A stretch of 64,000 bases of DNA from positions 46,138 through 110,137 of the forward strand of contig VZRZ01002003.1 of assembly GCA_013398175.1 (NCBI GenBank). Reading direction: 5' to 3'. The notes below the pieces were generated by a model. That model saw only the letters and a list, made by a program, of their open reading frames with translations. It did no database searches and was not told the DNA's origin. Position 1 is the stretch's first letter, and each line of letters begins with the position of its first letter. Both the position numbers and the translations under genes were made by a program. Below are positions 49,472 to 60,803 of the stretch, in pieces. Source of the DNA: Climacteris rufus (Eukaryota > Chordata > Aves > Passeriformes > Climacteridae).

Positions 49472-50505
49472 TGTTGCGGTTTGAGCTCTAAAGCCCCCAT
49501 GAAAGCTGCTTCTTCCTCCCTCTGCTCAGCTGGACAGGGGAAAGGAATTTCTTCCAACGTGAGATAAGGATACTGAGGGAAAAAACTTTTTAATTAAGCA
49601 GGCTAAAACAGGCTCAAAACTTAAAAGGGATAAGTGAATTTATTACAGAGTTAAAGGAGTAAGAAAAACATGCTCTTAAACACTTTCTACCCCCCAAAAT
49701 CCCTCCCTCCTTCCCTCAAAAAATAAGGAGAACTGGGGGGAGGGAAGGGGGGGGCGGTTCTAGTCAGTTCATTCTTCAGGTGCTTTTCTTCTTAGCAATT
49801 ATTTGGAGAGGAGGCAGGTTCCCTTCTCACAAGCAGTGTGGCATTTTGCACATTATTTTTGTTTCCCCTCTTGGCGAGCAGCCTGCCCGGTCACAGCTGC
49901 CCGCATCTTCCTCCCAAGGCCGAACTGGTCCAAACTTAGGGTGGCGCTGAAACAAGGCTTTTTTACCACAAATGACTCCATCGACTTCAGGAGCAAAGGC
50001 CTCATTATCTGCGTCAGTCCCCTTCCAGACCACAGTCCTTCCTCTAGGATTCCACCCCTCCTGCTCCGGCGTGGGGTGGATCTCAGCTCCTTCGTGGACC
50101 CTCAGGGTGCAGGGAACACTGCATTAGCACAGTCCTTACCACAGGCTGCAAGGATGTCTCTGAGCTTTGATGTTTGAAGCACCTCCTCCCCCTCCTTCTT
50201 CTTCTTCTGACTTTGCTGGTGTCCATATCTGTTGTTTCTTCTACATGCTGTACTCCTTCTTCCCTGTCTATCTACATCCACTGGAGTGCGCATGCATACT
50301 ACCATGACTCCTTAAAAATGTTGTCACAGAGGTGTTACCTTCTTCTCTAATTGGCCCAGCTGTGGCTTGCAGCACGTCCACCTTCAGAGCCATCAGGGAT
50401 AGGCCCTGGCTGGACAGCTGTGGAAGTTTCTGGCAGCTTTTTACAGGAACCATCTTTTCTGGCCCCTACCACGCCCCAAAAGCCAGACCCTCTCAAACCA
50501 CCACA
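49472..50505 (-). mobile_element. Solo LTR, ERVL-like, same family as the 14.5-kb LTR, perfect 5-bp target duplication
   Basis: The 1,034-bp element starts TGTTGCGGTTTGAG and on minus starts TGTGGTGGTTTGAG, so the terminal inverted repeats match at 12 of 14 bases. ATGGG flanks both ends exactly (49467-49471 and 50506-50510), giving a clean 5-bp target duplication typical of ERVL-type integration. Sense is minus: CCAAT at 50350-50354, a TATA-like CATTTTTAAG at 50311-50320, and AATAAA at 49639-49644 followed by an R/U5-like end. A G-run of eight lies at 49749-49756. It aligns over its whole length with the LTR at 14516-16442 once that copy's nested LTR and 239-bp duplication are removed. No internal retroviral sequence is present. 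The intact target duplication implies one insertion followed by LTR-LTR recombination at the same site. The 124-residue ORF in it is an artefact. Confidence 0.94.
50311..50320 (-). promoter_or_regulatory. TATA-like box of the 49.5-kb LTR
   Basis: In sense it reads CATTTTTAAG, preceded by CCTCTGTGACAA and a CCAAT box about 35 bases upstream. The arrangement is the same as in the related LTR at 14516-16442. Confidence 0.5.
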
Positions 50506-50786
50506 ATGGGCCACATAGACAGGTCAACCATGAAGTCGATCTCCTTCTCAGCATGCCTTGGCCTGGCACCAGAATACATTTTAGCACACTTTTAAGGGTT
50601 TAAAGAAAAACTCCACTCATTGTGAACCTCAGCTGTGCAGACATACACAGCATGTCTGACCCCACATGAGCATTCCTAATCTCTGTGTGTTTTCCATGGA
50701 CCAGAGAAAGAAACTTGCCCTTTTCACACCTTTTCCCCTGCTGGTAACATCCCAGATCCACAGAGCTTTTTGCTTACCTTCTCTCT

Positions 50787-51249
50787 GCTGCCTTTTTCAT
50801 AGAAAAGCATAACATGGCCCTGCTTTGTGAGAACTCATTTGCGAGTGTGTAATGCCAATATCAGCTCTGTGATCCTCTCAGGAAGGTGGAGTCTGTCTTG
50901 TTTGCTGCAGTGTGTGAGAGACAACTTCCCACCGTTAAAGCACTTTGGCAGAACTTGACCTAGTAACGCTGTCATCAACAGAAAGAAATCTGTTTGATTT
51001 AATATCAAACTTTTCATCCACTACATAAACATCACTTGCATCATCTTTCAGCTCATAATGGCATGCCAGTAGCACTGAGAAGTTCCCCTTGTGATAGATG
51101 CTATGCAGACACGAGACAAACTTGCATTGCCTGCGTTCAGGCCTAAAATCAGCAATCAAAAATACAGCATTAACTTCACAGACCCCAAAATTCTTCTCAA
51201 AATACCGCAGTGGTTTGTCATGCTGTATCAGAACACCCCAAAAGCACAC
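50787..51249 (-). other. Possible remnant of coding sequence (frame-broken), unidentified
   Basis: A 104-residue minus frame (50935-51249) and a 60-residue frame (50835-51017) overlap. After the second frame's stop, the same frame stays open to about 50780 and encodes a GHVMLFYEKGSRE-like stretch. A splice-acceptor-like TTGCTGATTTTAG lies at 51143-51155 and a donor-like AAG/GTAAGC at about 50772-50780, so a spliced block of about 365 bp can be drawn. It needs one frame change and one read-through stop, so it cannot be an intact exon. I do not recognise the protein. ORFs of this size also occur by chance in this window, and an equally long plus ORF (51091-51468) overlaps it. Confidence 0.2.
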
Positions 51250-51469
51250 AAGAAATTTCTAGGCATTATAGTCCCCCACCTTTCCTATAAAAACCCAGTG
51301 GTTATTTATGGGGATGGAATCACATTTGGACATAGTGTATGGCAGCAGTGCTCAGTCCCCCTGCTCCAAAGGCATCCAGTGTTGGTGATGGTACTCTCTC
51401 CATCGCTGCGTGAGTTATTGCTCCATTACCAGTCTGAACTTGGAACACAGCTCAGACTGCAGCAATAAC

Positions 51470-53482
51470 AAGACAGATAGCTCTTTATGAAATCTATACT
51501 ATTAACACTATTTGTTTTGCCAAGAGTTGACAACTTTAGTAAATTGCTCATAATTGGCTATCAAGGAAAAAACACAGCACTGCTCACCATTATTATGGTA
51601 TTGATTTTCAATAATTGCTTTTTTGGGGGTGGGAGAGCGCAAACATTGCTTTTGTGCTGTAAGAGAGCCTAGAAAGAAACTGGCTGTGTGCATCTGCTCT
51701 GTGTCTGGAACTTCACTGGGGCAAAAAAAAAAAAAAAATCAAACAAAACATAAAATGTACACCAGGAGAAGATGAAGCAAAGATTTATTATTTTTTCACT
51801 GGCACTCTATTTTAGCATTAAGAGAAAAGAATGGAATTAACCATGTAGCTAAACACGATGGTAGCCCTGTAGGATATTCGTGTTAGTCAAAGGCTGAAAT
51901 ACATTAACATTAAAAAACTCCATAGGGTTATTTTAAATATTCATTAGGAAATTTACAAGCTTTGGTGTAATGGCTGAGGACTCCAGTGTTTTTATAATTG
52001 GAAGCCAGGCCAGTGGAAAGTTTCTCAGCCATGGGAAAATAGTGTGGCCCAGTTTCTGTTCCTATGTTAAAGATTCTTGATTATGCTGTCTAAATATCAA
52101 TCCCCTGAACACATCCACAGACACACATATCTGATATTACAGTGTTGTTATGTGGAATCTTTCATTATCAGCTCTTCTGCTCAGTGTTCCTTAATTTTGT
52201 CCTTGTCTTTATATTTTTCGCCCCCCCTTTTTGTTTTTTTTAATGTGCAGTCATGCTCATGGCCCAAAATGTAGCACTCTACTCTTCTCATTTCAGATGA
52301 AAGGGACAACATTGCTGGGAAGAGTGTAAAGAGTGTCTAGTGTCTCTCAACAGATGATTCTGAAAATTATTCTGAACATTTGCTGACATGCACAAGCACT
52401 TAACATAAACTCAGGGAAATTGCCAGAAATCTTATTCAGAGATGACTCACTCAAAATTCAATTAACATGAGATTACAAACTGACCCAGGAAAAGAAACAG
52501 TATTTCTGACACATTTCTTTTTCTTCTGCTTTTTCTTTTTTTTTTTTTTTTAATGTATCATTTTTAAGCTATAAACTAGCCAAAAAGTCAGCATTCCTTC
52601 TCCTGGACACAGGAGAACTGCCTGAATTCCTCTTCCTCACTTTCTTGTTCCATAGATGTCAAACGATCACCATGAAAGAGTGGGAAAGGAGAGTTCTGAA
52701 GATTTACCCCTCCCAGGAGATCTTTGCCCAGATTTGCTATAAAACTCAGCATAATCTTTGATCTTCCAGTGACTTGTACTCTTCTCTGTTACTTGAAACC
52801 CAGCATTATTATTAAGCTTAAGTAGATTGCTTTAAACTTCTAAAATATTTACTCTCCTGCCTCCCAATGGGATGTTAACAATAAAAAATAGCGAGGGCTT
52901 CTACATTTGTTTTTACTTTACATAAACGAATTAAGCAGTCTCTATGAGGCTCGTTTAGACCCGCAATAATGTAAACTGAAGCAACACAAAAGAACCTCCA
53001 CATCCATGTTTACAGAATAGAAATCCTACAGTTTTTGGAGGGAGAGGTTTAGATAAGTTGCCTAACTCATCTTTATTCCCTGGACTGTGAGCAAACCTGG
53101 ATAGGCCTCTCTGTTCATAAGGGAAACGTGTGACACTAACAGCTCGGTTGTTTGCTTTTGTATTTTTTCAAGTGAGTTCAAAGGGACTCACTTGATTATA
53201 TCCCTTCTCCCTCCCCCACCCTTCATCTTTCATAACCATTGTTTAATGAATTTTTATTAGAAAAGCATGGCTGCACTTATGAAAAAAGAAAATCTGTCTT
53301 TGAAACCAGGGGCAGAGTGTGTTTTCCCTGGCATTAGCCTGTTAGTTTTTAATATCAGGTTTGCACTAGAGTTGACTCCTGGTGTATTTTGGAACCATAA
53401 GCCAACAAAGTGAAGCTAATGGGAAAGGAAATAATACAGGAGAAGAGAACCCCTTTTGAAGTGTGGGCAGGAAATCTGCACA
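51470..53482. other. AT-rich sequence with homopolymer runs, no gene seen
   Basis: An A run of 16 (51723-51738) and a T run of 16 (52536-52551) are present. I saw no other element. Confidence 0.5.
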
Positions 53483-53535
53483 TCTCTCTCTCCTCCTCCT
53501 CCTCCTCCTCCTCCTCCTCCTCCTCTTCCTTCTTC
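53483..53535. repeat. (CTC)n polypyrimidine microsatellite
   Basis: A short CT stretch leads into about twelve TCC units and then a broken pyrimidine tail toward 53555. The pyrimidine-only strand bias continues well beyond the perfect repeat. The minus-strand ORF with a poly-Glu run and the plus ORF with poly-Leu are products of the repeat. Confidence 0.97.
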
Positions 53536-53559
53536 TCCCTTCTTATTCCCTCCCCCCAT

Positions 53560-56500
53560 CCCATGCATGTCCTCCTCTTCTCATAAAGTGTCTTTTGCTC
53601 TTTTTTTGTTGCTTAGAGGATGCGATTAAGCAAAAATACCAGCTTAATATCAGCTTCTCTATAAGAAAAGCTTATAGGAGAAACAAACATTCCTTGGTGT
53701 GAAAAAAAAGACAAACAAATCAGTAAAAAATAAGGAATTAATGAACTAAGGATGCAACTCTGTAATTCTGGACAAGGTAAAAGAAGTTGCCTTCAACCAA
53801 GCTTACCACTGCAATATGTCTCCCCTACAACCTCTGAGAACCAACAGCATGCACAGTACTTCTCAGCTGAGTGAAGATACTGGAACATGTCATGGGTGCC
53901 TCAGAGACTTGCTAACACTCCATCATGTAAAAAACACCAAGAAGAAATTGCCAGGCAGAAAGACCTCCAGTTCCTAAATGGCATGCTGGTGAAGCAAAGC
54001 ATTGCCAGATTGCAGTCACAGATTTGGTCCCAGCTGTTTACTGCAGCTCGTTCTTTGCTGGCATCCCTCATGAAGCTTGGTTTGGTTTGTATAACTCAGA
54101 GTAGACTGGGGTAATGTTGGTTGTCTATTTCTAATGTTGGTTCCCTATTTCTCTTAGTTATGGCTTCAGTGTTTCCCAGAGAGACAAGTAGTCAGTAGGA
54201 AAGGCTCTAGTTTACAATCTGGAGGCTTGCCTACTTCGCCTATTCAGTTTTGTACTTTGTCACAGACCTTTTTGTGACACTTGGGTAAGTTCAACTATTT
54301 AACAGAAATTCAGCTCTAAAATGTCTTTGTGGTTTTGTTTGTAACACTGCAGCTTAGAAAGCCATAATCACACTTTCCTATCATATAGCAGTGCCTAGGG
54401 GGAAAGCATGGGTGAAAACAGCAGATCTTGCAGCACTGGGAATCATCAAAGTATCAAGAGACTTGAAAAAGAGATACAATAGAAAGTGAAAAATATTTCA
54501 GATTTTAAAAATAGAATACTGGAATAACTAAATTTGTCGGGTCCACTATCCTTCAATTCATAGGCTCTGACAATGTAAAATTCGATTACAAGAACAATGA
54601 ATATGTCTAAGAAGGGAATATAAAATGCTATAAATGTGACATATGTCAACAACCAGGGTTAATATTCTGACACAGCGGTCCAAAATGGCATATTAGAACC
54701 TGTTTTCATCCAAGTCAGAAATACAGCACATTACTCTAACACATACCACCAATACAGTATTTCCTTGAGCATATTATCTAGGACTGAGTCACTTGCAAGT
54801 TTTAATGGATGTCACAGCAAAAGCATGGCTGGGACATCACCTGGTCAGTTACTGCATATGCAACTCTCACAGGCAGGAAACACACTATAAGCACAATGTA
54901 TTTGTGGGTCACAAGATGCTGGCAAGCAACTCTGCTGTGGTTCCCAGAGGTACCTGGATGCTAGCTGTAATAAGCACAGAAAAAACTATTGTGATCAGAA
55001 GACAGAGGGTAACTTCCATCAAATGCCACAGTCTTTCTCAAAACTTCATAGCACCAACACTATGTGCTTGTTTATTAGACTGGGCAAATATCTTCCTCTC
55101 CACCAAGAAAGTTAGCATAAACTGAGAAGGTAACCCCCTGTTAATTCTTACTTGCAGCTTTTACTGATGAACAGAGAAGGTCAATAGAACAAGGCATGGC
55201 AGACTTGCTGAAATATTCCTCTACCCCTTTTAAGCTGCTTAACAAATTAATAATATCCTGATCCAGTTGTACATCTTTCATTTAGGACTGAACATGCCTA
55301 TACAGTACAGGAATAACAGAAAAGCAGATAACAGCCCATCCAGAAAGTTTGCTAGGTGTACAAAACTCTGCTACCCTAAATTCCTGTTAAAGCTGATGAA
55401 AAGAAAATGGTCAATTATAAGACCAAATTAATTTCCTCCACAAACAGAAGTCATATGAACCACATGTTATAAGTGCTTATTTGTTTCCATCACCTACAGA
55501 GAGAGCATTGAGTAGCTCAGATGTAGCTGTCAGGAGAAATGGCTGAGGCAGTGATTCCCATTCCTGGAAAACAGATCTAAGCAAGCTTTTGAGGATCAGT
55601 GCAGGAAAGACACAAGTTGTTGGGAGACATGTGGCCTGAAAGAGTCTGCAGTGTCAGTGGAGCTGTGACAGCAGTTTGATCCAGGCTATACCGGCTCCAT
55701 GTGCTCTCGCAAATTTATAAAACTTACAGGCAAACTCCTGCTGATTTCCATGTGTCCTCAGTGTCAAGCTCAGCTTTAACACACTGAGAGGGTGATCCCA
55801 TCTGCCTCTACTGTGGCACTGGCTCAATTCATGGCCTTGGTGGCAGCCCTCTGTGGCACTAACTAGCCCTTCTGCCTGCAGGAACTGCAACTCAGGGTGT
55901 GTGTGCCGGTCTGGAGGGAAAGAGCATCATTCGGCGATCACTGTGTTACCACTGATTTGCTGAACTCACTCCTCCAACAAAGACATCTAAAATTCAGGAG
56001 GCAGAAAAATCTAACTATATGTCTGGCAGTTTTGTCTGCCATGGTAGGTAGCCACTCCAACCAGACCCTGAGAAACAGCAGCCAGAAGGGATTGCTGGCT
56101 TCTTGCACATGAGGCAGGAAGACATCAAACCTATCACTAGGGACTAACTGAGCTTCACTGTGGAGGTGTTCGTCCCTGTCATTGACTTTACTCAGAGCCT
56201 CCTATTCCAACCAAATGCCAGAAGATATGAAGATGTCTTGATATCCCAGTTTAAAGAAAGACCACAGACATAACAAGGTCACTCCCTAATGATTTCAGTA
56301 GGGTTTGGACTTCATTAAAGGTAAGAATAATGAGCTTGATGCAATCTCCTGTCTTATCCATCCCCAGTGTATTGGGCAGATTGTAGCCAACACCTGAGTT
56401 TATATCAGAGGCAGTTGCAGGGTAGCTGCTAAGGAGCTGCCATAGGAGATGGAGACCTTTGGCATGGAGGACGTGCACTCCCAGGCACTGGCTGAGAGCT

Positions 56501-56889
56501 GGCCCTGCTTTTCTGGCCCACATTTGAGAAGATAAGCATTGTTTTCACACCTCATGTAGGAGTTTGTGTGAGTACTACAGAGTTATTCCTGGGTCCAAGG
56601 TTGCAACTGCATGTTCTTGCTAAGACCCTGCAGAATTTAAAGCCTGTATGCATGTGCAATTAAATGACATGGAAGACCACATGCCACCATTCAAAGCACA
56701 ATGGGCATTTGGACACAGGGCCTAAAAGGCCTGCTAGGAATGTGAGAGGAATGTGTACCCATGAGCTCTCATAAGGTGAGAGTGCTCAGCGGCATGAGGC
56801 ATTTACCCTCAGGAGGGATGTTGAGAAGAAAGTTGTGCTCCGAACATAGATGTGGCTCCCAGAAGCTCAGGGAGACAAGCTGGACCAGC
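53560..56889. other. Unique-looking sequence, no gene seen
   Basis: Only short frames, up to 110 residues (54793-55125), with no domain, exon pair or repeat signature. Confidence 0.45.
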
Positions 56890-57040
56890 TTCCTGACCAC
56901 ATCACAGAGTGATACAGAGCATTATATCCCTGTGTTACAGAGCAATCTGAAATTGCTTCCTATGATTTCTCCATGCCTTAGTTTCTCTGTGATATAAAGG
57001 AAGTAATAATTCTTCTCACCTCTCCATTATGCAAAGTCAC
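56890..57040 (+). repeat. MIR-like relic, 3' core only
   Basis: CTCCATGCCTTAGTTTCTCTGTGATATAAAGG-type order, then AAGTAATAATTCTTCTCACCTC, resembles the MIR core (CTGTGCCTCAGTTTCC, TCTGTAAAATGGGGATAATAATA, CCTACCTC). The upstream part, with TCCTGACCACATCACAGAG, is too diverged to align by eye. Confidence 0.5.
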
Positions 57041-59634
57041 TCACATTTCTAGGGAAGGTAAATACTGAAATTTTATCAGCTGACAATCTTCAAGTGGTTG
57101 ATGTAAAATTAAATATAGGTTTGAGATGGGGTCAGCTTGCCTTTCCTTCTTCTCCACCTTTCAAAGAGTAAGATGAAACAAGTAGATGAAGTAAACTGTA
57201 TCAGATCAAACTGGGCCTGAAGGTTACCTTGGCTGAAGCAGTGACATCCTCTCAGAATACCAGTCCAAAAAACAGTTTATTAAAAAGTGGTGAGGTAAAC
57301 CCCATTGTTCCACATTTTTGGCTCCAGGAGGCTAAAGCAACCCTCACCTGATGTAATTTTAAAGTGCTTGGCAAATGCACTAAATAAGAGAGGGGTTTCT
57401 GTGCAAAATGAAAATTTATACAATCCCTGAAGAAAAACCAAACCTTAAACATGTGAAAGCTTATGAAAAATTAGATGATGTGAAAAACACTTTAAATCAA
57501 AGCAGCAGGTAGAGCTGGAAATACAGTTATCTTCAGTTAAAATCTCTATGTACCACATTGACGGTAATGCTTCATTTCCTGCAGACTGTAAGTAAATCAA
57601 AGCCTACTTTGGGTTTCCATATCTGTCTAAGATCTCATCTCCAAGAATGTATTATTTTGGCATTTCCCACATTGGAATTATCTCTGGTCCGAATTTGGGT
57701 AATAGAATATGATAACATATTAACAAGTAATAAGCATGAAATTTTTATCCATTTTAAAATGTATTACTGAGAAGGAAAACAAACATGTAAAAAAAAGCCA
57801 GCATTTCAAAAGTAATCAGCAAAAGAACCTAGAAAACAAGACTTAGGTCACAAGAGAAAAATAACAGAAAAGTATAGCTAATTGGTGGCACTTTTGTCGA
57901 GAAAGAATGTAAGAAAAGCTGCATACCTACTCAGGAAAAGTAAAACAGATGTGTGAAGTGTCTGGCTGAGCTATTGTTTTAACTTTGTAATCTAAAATAG
58001 CTGACTTGATTTCATTTGAACAAGGGATTAGTTTAGCAGACAGTTTGGATTAGCAGCAACATATATAAATAAACATGCTACTCTTAAATGCTCAGCTTAT
58101 AAAATGCAGGACAACAAGAATCAGGAAAGTGCTAGTCTTGAACTTTTAGATTACAGAGCCAGAATACATGCTGATTCCACAGAGACAAGGAATTAGCAAG
58201 AGCTTTCATATTGCATAATGTAATACAAGAAATATTTGTGATTATGATTTCACTGAGAAGCAACTCAAGCCCTGCTTTATAGCCTAATTCCAGGGGATTA
58301 ACAAATATTTTACACCTATGTTATTTTAAGAAAAAGGATAAACTCATACTTTGCTATTCATATAAATAGGAACCTGACACAATTCAGAAATTATGGGTCG
58401 GGTATACTGTAGAAAAAGATGCATGTTGTTTCAGTCATAGGAGAGGGGGGAAAATACTGTCTGCAATATGAAATAAACCTTTTCTAATATGTTTTTCACA
58501 CAGCAGCAGAGATCTGGAATAACTGATCTGAGGGGGGAAGGTATCTGTGCTGGTAATCACAAAGAGGATGAGACTAGGAGACAAACACTTCTCCTTCAGT
58601 GTATTCAGACAGCTATCTATCAGTCTGAGCAGTCTCAGAGCCTGCACTAACTTTTAAGTCATAAATATTCAGACGTTCAGGGTTTTATACAGGATTTTGT
58701 ATAGTGCCTTCCAGCACCTCCAAACCGGATGTGATTCTAATGTCACAGTGTTTTCTATAGCAGTCATTTTGCTACCATCTATTAGAGGTCAGAACTACTA
58801 TGGGTTCTTTATTTTCTTAGGCCCCTTAAGTCAGTAAAGGCTTAAGCCTGCTACTGATTCAAGTGCACTTTGACTCTTGCCATCAGGCTGAAGTCTTGGA
58901 TATACAGCATCACAGACACCATTCACCTACAGGAGATGGACAGCATGTTCCCATGAGCAGCAACTATCTAAGTTGTTGCAGGAGTTTCAGTCCACTCCCT
59001 AAATTCCTGCATGCTACCTATAAAGATAGCCATACTGGAACAGTCTTCCTTGGAGAAGAGTACATCGAGGTGGAAGGGGATGTGCTGTTCTCCACATCCA
59101 TGATGAATAGGTTCAATGCAGCAGAAATTAATTACTTTAAGAGGTTTAATCTAGATACTAAAATCTGTCCTTATGTTAAAAATGCAGAAATATTGTGAAG
59201 AGTTCATAAATGAAAGTCTGTAAAATGAGTTACATGGCATACATCTGTGGGGAACGGTTTAGGAAGGCAGAGCCTGGGCTGTATCTGACATTCCTTTTGT
59301 TTGTCATGGAGTAACATTCATCTGAATTAATTCATGTTCATCAAGAATTGATGAACACATTGACTACTCACTATCAGATGTGTGGCAGACAAAGCCTAAT
59401 GTATATTAAAACCAGAGAAAAAGACATTCAATTTAATCCAAGAATCTTTAGCAAGCATTTCCTTCTATCTGGAAACATGTCTACAAAAGAGAATTCTTGA
59501 ACGAGAAATCTTGCAAGCGCAGCAAAGTAGACTACTGAAGAAATCAGAGAATGCCAGACACAAAAAATGTATCTCCTAGTGAGATAACTTCCAGGTAAAT
59601 GCACAAGGTAGCAAAGAAAAAAGGCATGATGGTC
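57041..59634. other. AT-rich sequence, no gene seen
   Basis: Short ORFs only, the longest 111 residues at 58863-59198. None has a recognisable domain. Confidence 0.45.
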
Positions 59635-59815
59635 TTAGAATCACAGAGAGAACTAGGTTGGAAAAGAAATTCAAGATCATTGAGTCTAACCAGGCACTCC
59701 TTGTCGACTGAATCACAGCACTAAGTGCCACATCCAGTCATTTCTTAAACACCTCCAGGGATGGTGACTCCATGACTTCCCTGGGCAACCTTGCCATCAC
59801 GTGAACTTGTCTTCA
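59635..59815 (-). repeat. CR1 LINE 3' end (antisense on plus)
   Basis: It begins AGAATCACAGAG, the antisense of the CR1 3' tail repeat, then AGGTTGGAAAAGAAATTCAA and GATCATTGAGTCTAACC, and later CACCTCCAGGGATGGTGACTCC and CTTCCCTGGGCAACC. This is the standard antisense reading of the last 180 bases of bird CR1. It is 5'-truncated, and the sense strand is minus. Confidence 0.92.
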
Positions 59816-59960
59816 CCTGCCTGAACCTTTGTTTTAGCTTGTTTAGTTGGATCAGCAATTATCTGATGACCAGGTGGCTGTTGCCCATTTTGTCCTTTTG
59901 TTTGCTAAAGCTCTGTTTAGCCTCCGTTAGACTTTCCTAATTGTTTGGGGCAATATTTGC

Positions 59961-60803
59961 AGTTTGTGTGGCCAGGTTTTGGTAGCAGGGGAACTACAGG
60001 GGTGGCTTCTGTGAGAAACTGATAGAAGCTTCCCCCATGTCCAATGGAGCCAATGCCAGCTGGCTCCAAGATGGACCTGCCACAGCTGCTCAAGGCTGAG
60101 CCCATCAGTGACAGTGGTGGCACCTCTGGGATAACAGATTTAACCAGGGGCAAAAACTGAACTAGGACAACTGCAGCCAGAGAGAGGAGTGAGTGTATGT
60201 GAGAGCAACAACTCTTCAGACGCTAGGGTCAGTGTAGCACGAGGGGAAGGAGGGAAGGTCCAGGCAGCAGAGCAGAGATTCCCCTGCTCCCCATGGAGAA
60301 GGCGTACAGTGGGCCAGTTTGTGAAGAACTACAGTGCATGGCAAGGCCCCCTATTGGAGAATTTTATGGAGGACTGTCTCCAGGGGGGCCCCATGCTGGG
60401 GCAGGGGAAGAGTGTGAGTAGTCCTTCCCTGAGGAAGAAGGAGAGGCAATGTGTGGTGCACTGACCATAGTTCCCATTCCCCATCCACCTGTGGTGCTTG
60501 ATGGGAAGTCAAGAAATCAAGGAGCAAAGTTAAGCCCAAGATGAAGGGAAAGTTGGGAAGAAAGTGTTTTAAGATTTGCTTTTATTTCTCATTATCCTAC
60601 TCTGATTTGATAGGTAAGAAATTATTTTCTCTGAGTTAAGTCTGTTTTGTCCATGATGCTAATTGGTATTGTCATCTCTCCCTGTCCTTATCTTGACCTA
60701 CAAGCCTTTTCTTATATTTTCTCCCCTGTCCAGTTGGCAAGGGGATTGATAGAGTGTGTTGGTGGGTGCCTGGTATTCAGACAAGTTCAATCCACTTGAC
60801 CAT
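59961..60803 (+). mobile_element. Bird ERVL-family LTR, internally shortened, plus strand
   Basis: The blocks follow the common bird ERVL LTR: GTTTGTGTGGCCAGGTTTTG, GGGGTGGCTTCTGTGAGAAA, AGAAGCTTCCCCCATGTCC, GAGCCAATGCCAGC, a promoter block GCACCTCTGGGATAACAGATTTAA, then AGAGAGGAGTGAG, repeats of the type GGAG..CCCATG, GAGGACTGTCTCC, and near the end TCTCATTATCCTACTCTGAT and CTCTCCCTGTCC. Compared with the family layout I know, the array of CCCGTGGA-type repeats in the middle is largely missing, giving about 0.84 kb. Where the family has AATAAA after GGTA, this copy has GGTAAGAAATTA, so its polyadenylation signal is mutated. The left TG is degraded (AGTTTGTG) and the right end is near CCACTTGACCA. 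No target duplication is evident. It is an old solo or fragmentary LTR. Confidence 0.88.
60131..60143 (+). promoter_or_regulatory. TATA-like box of the 60-kb ERVL LTR
   Basis: The CAGATTTAACC segment follows GCACCTCTGGGATAA, the same position as the TATATTTAAG-like box of this family. It is also homologous in order to the core promoter of the two ERVL-like LTRs elsewhere in the window. A G replaces the expected T/A, so activity is doubtful. Confidence 0.45.

Noticed and set aside
49803..50177. 124-residue plus-strand frame
   Set aside because: It is antisense to the solo LTR at 49472-50505.
53355..53702. Glu-rich and Leu-rich frames
   Set aside because: They are direct translations of the TCC repeat.
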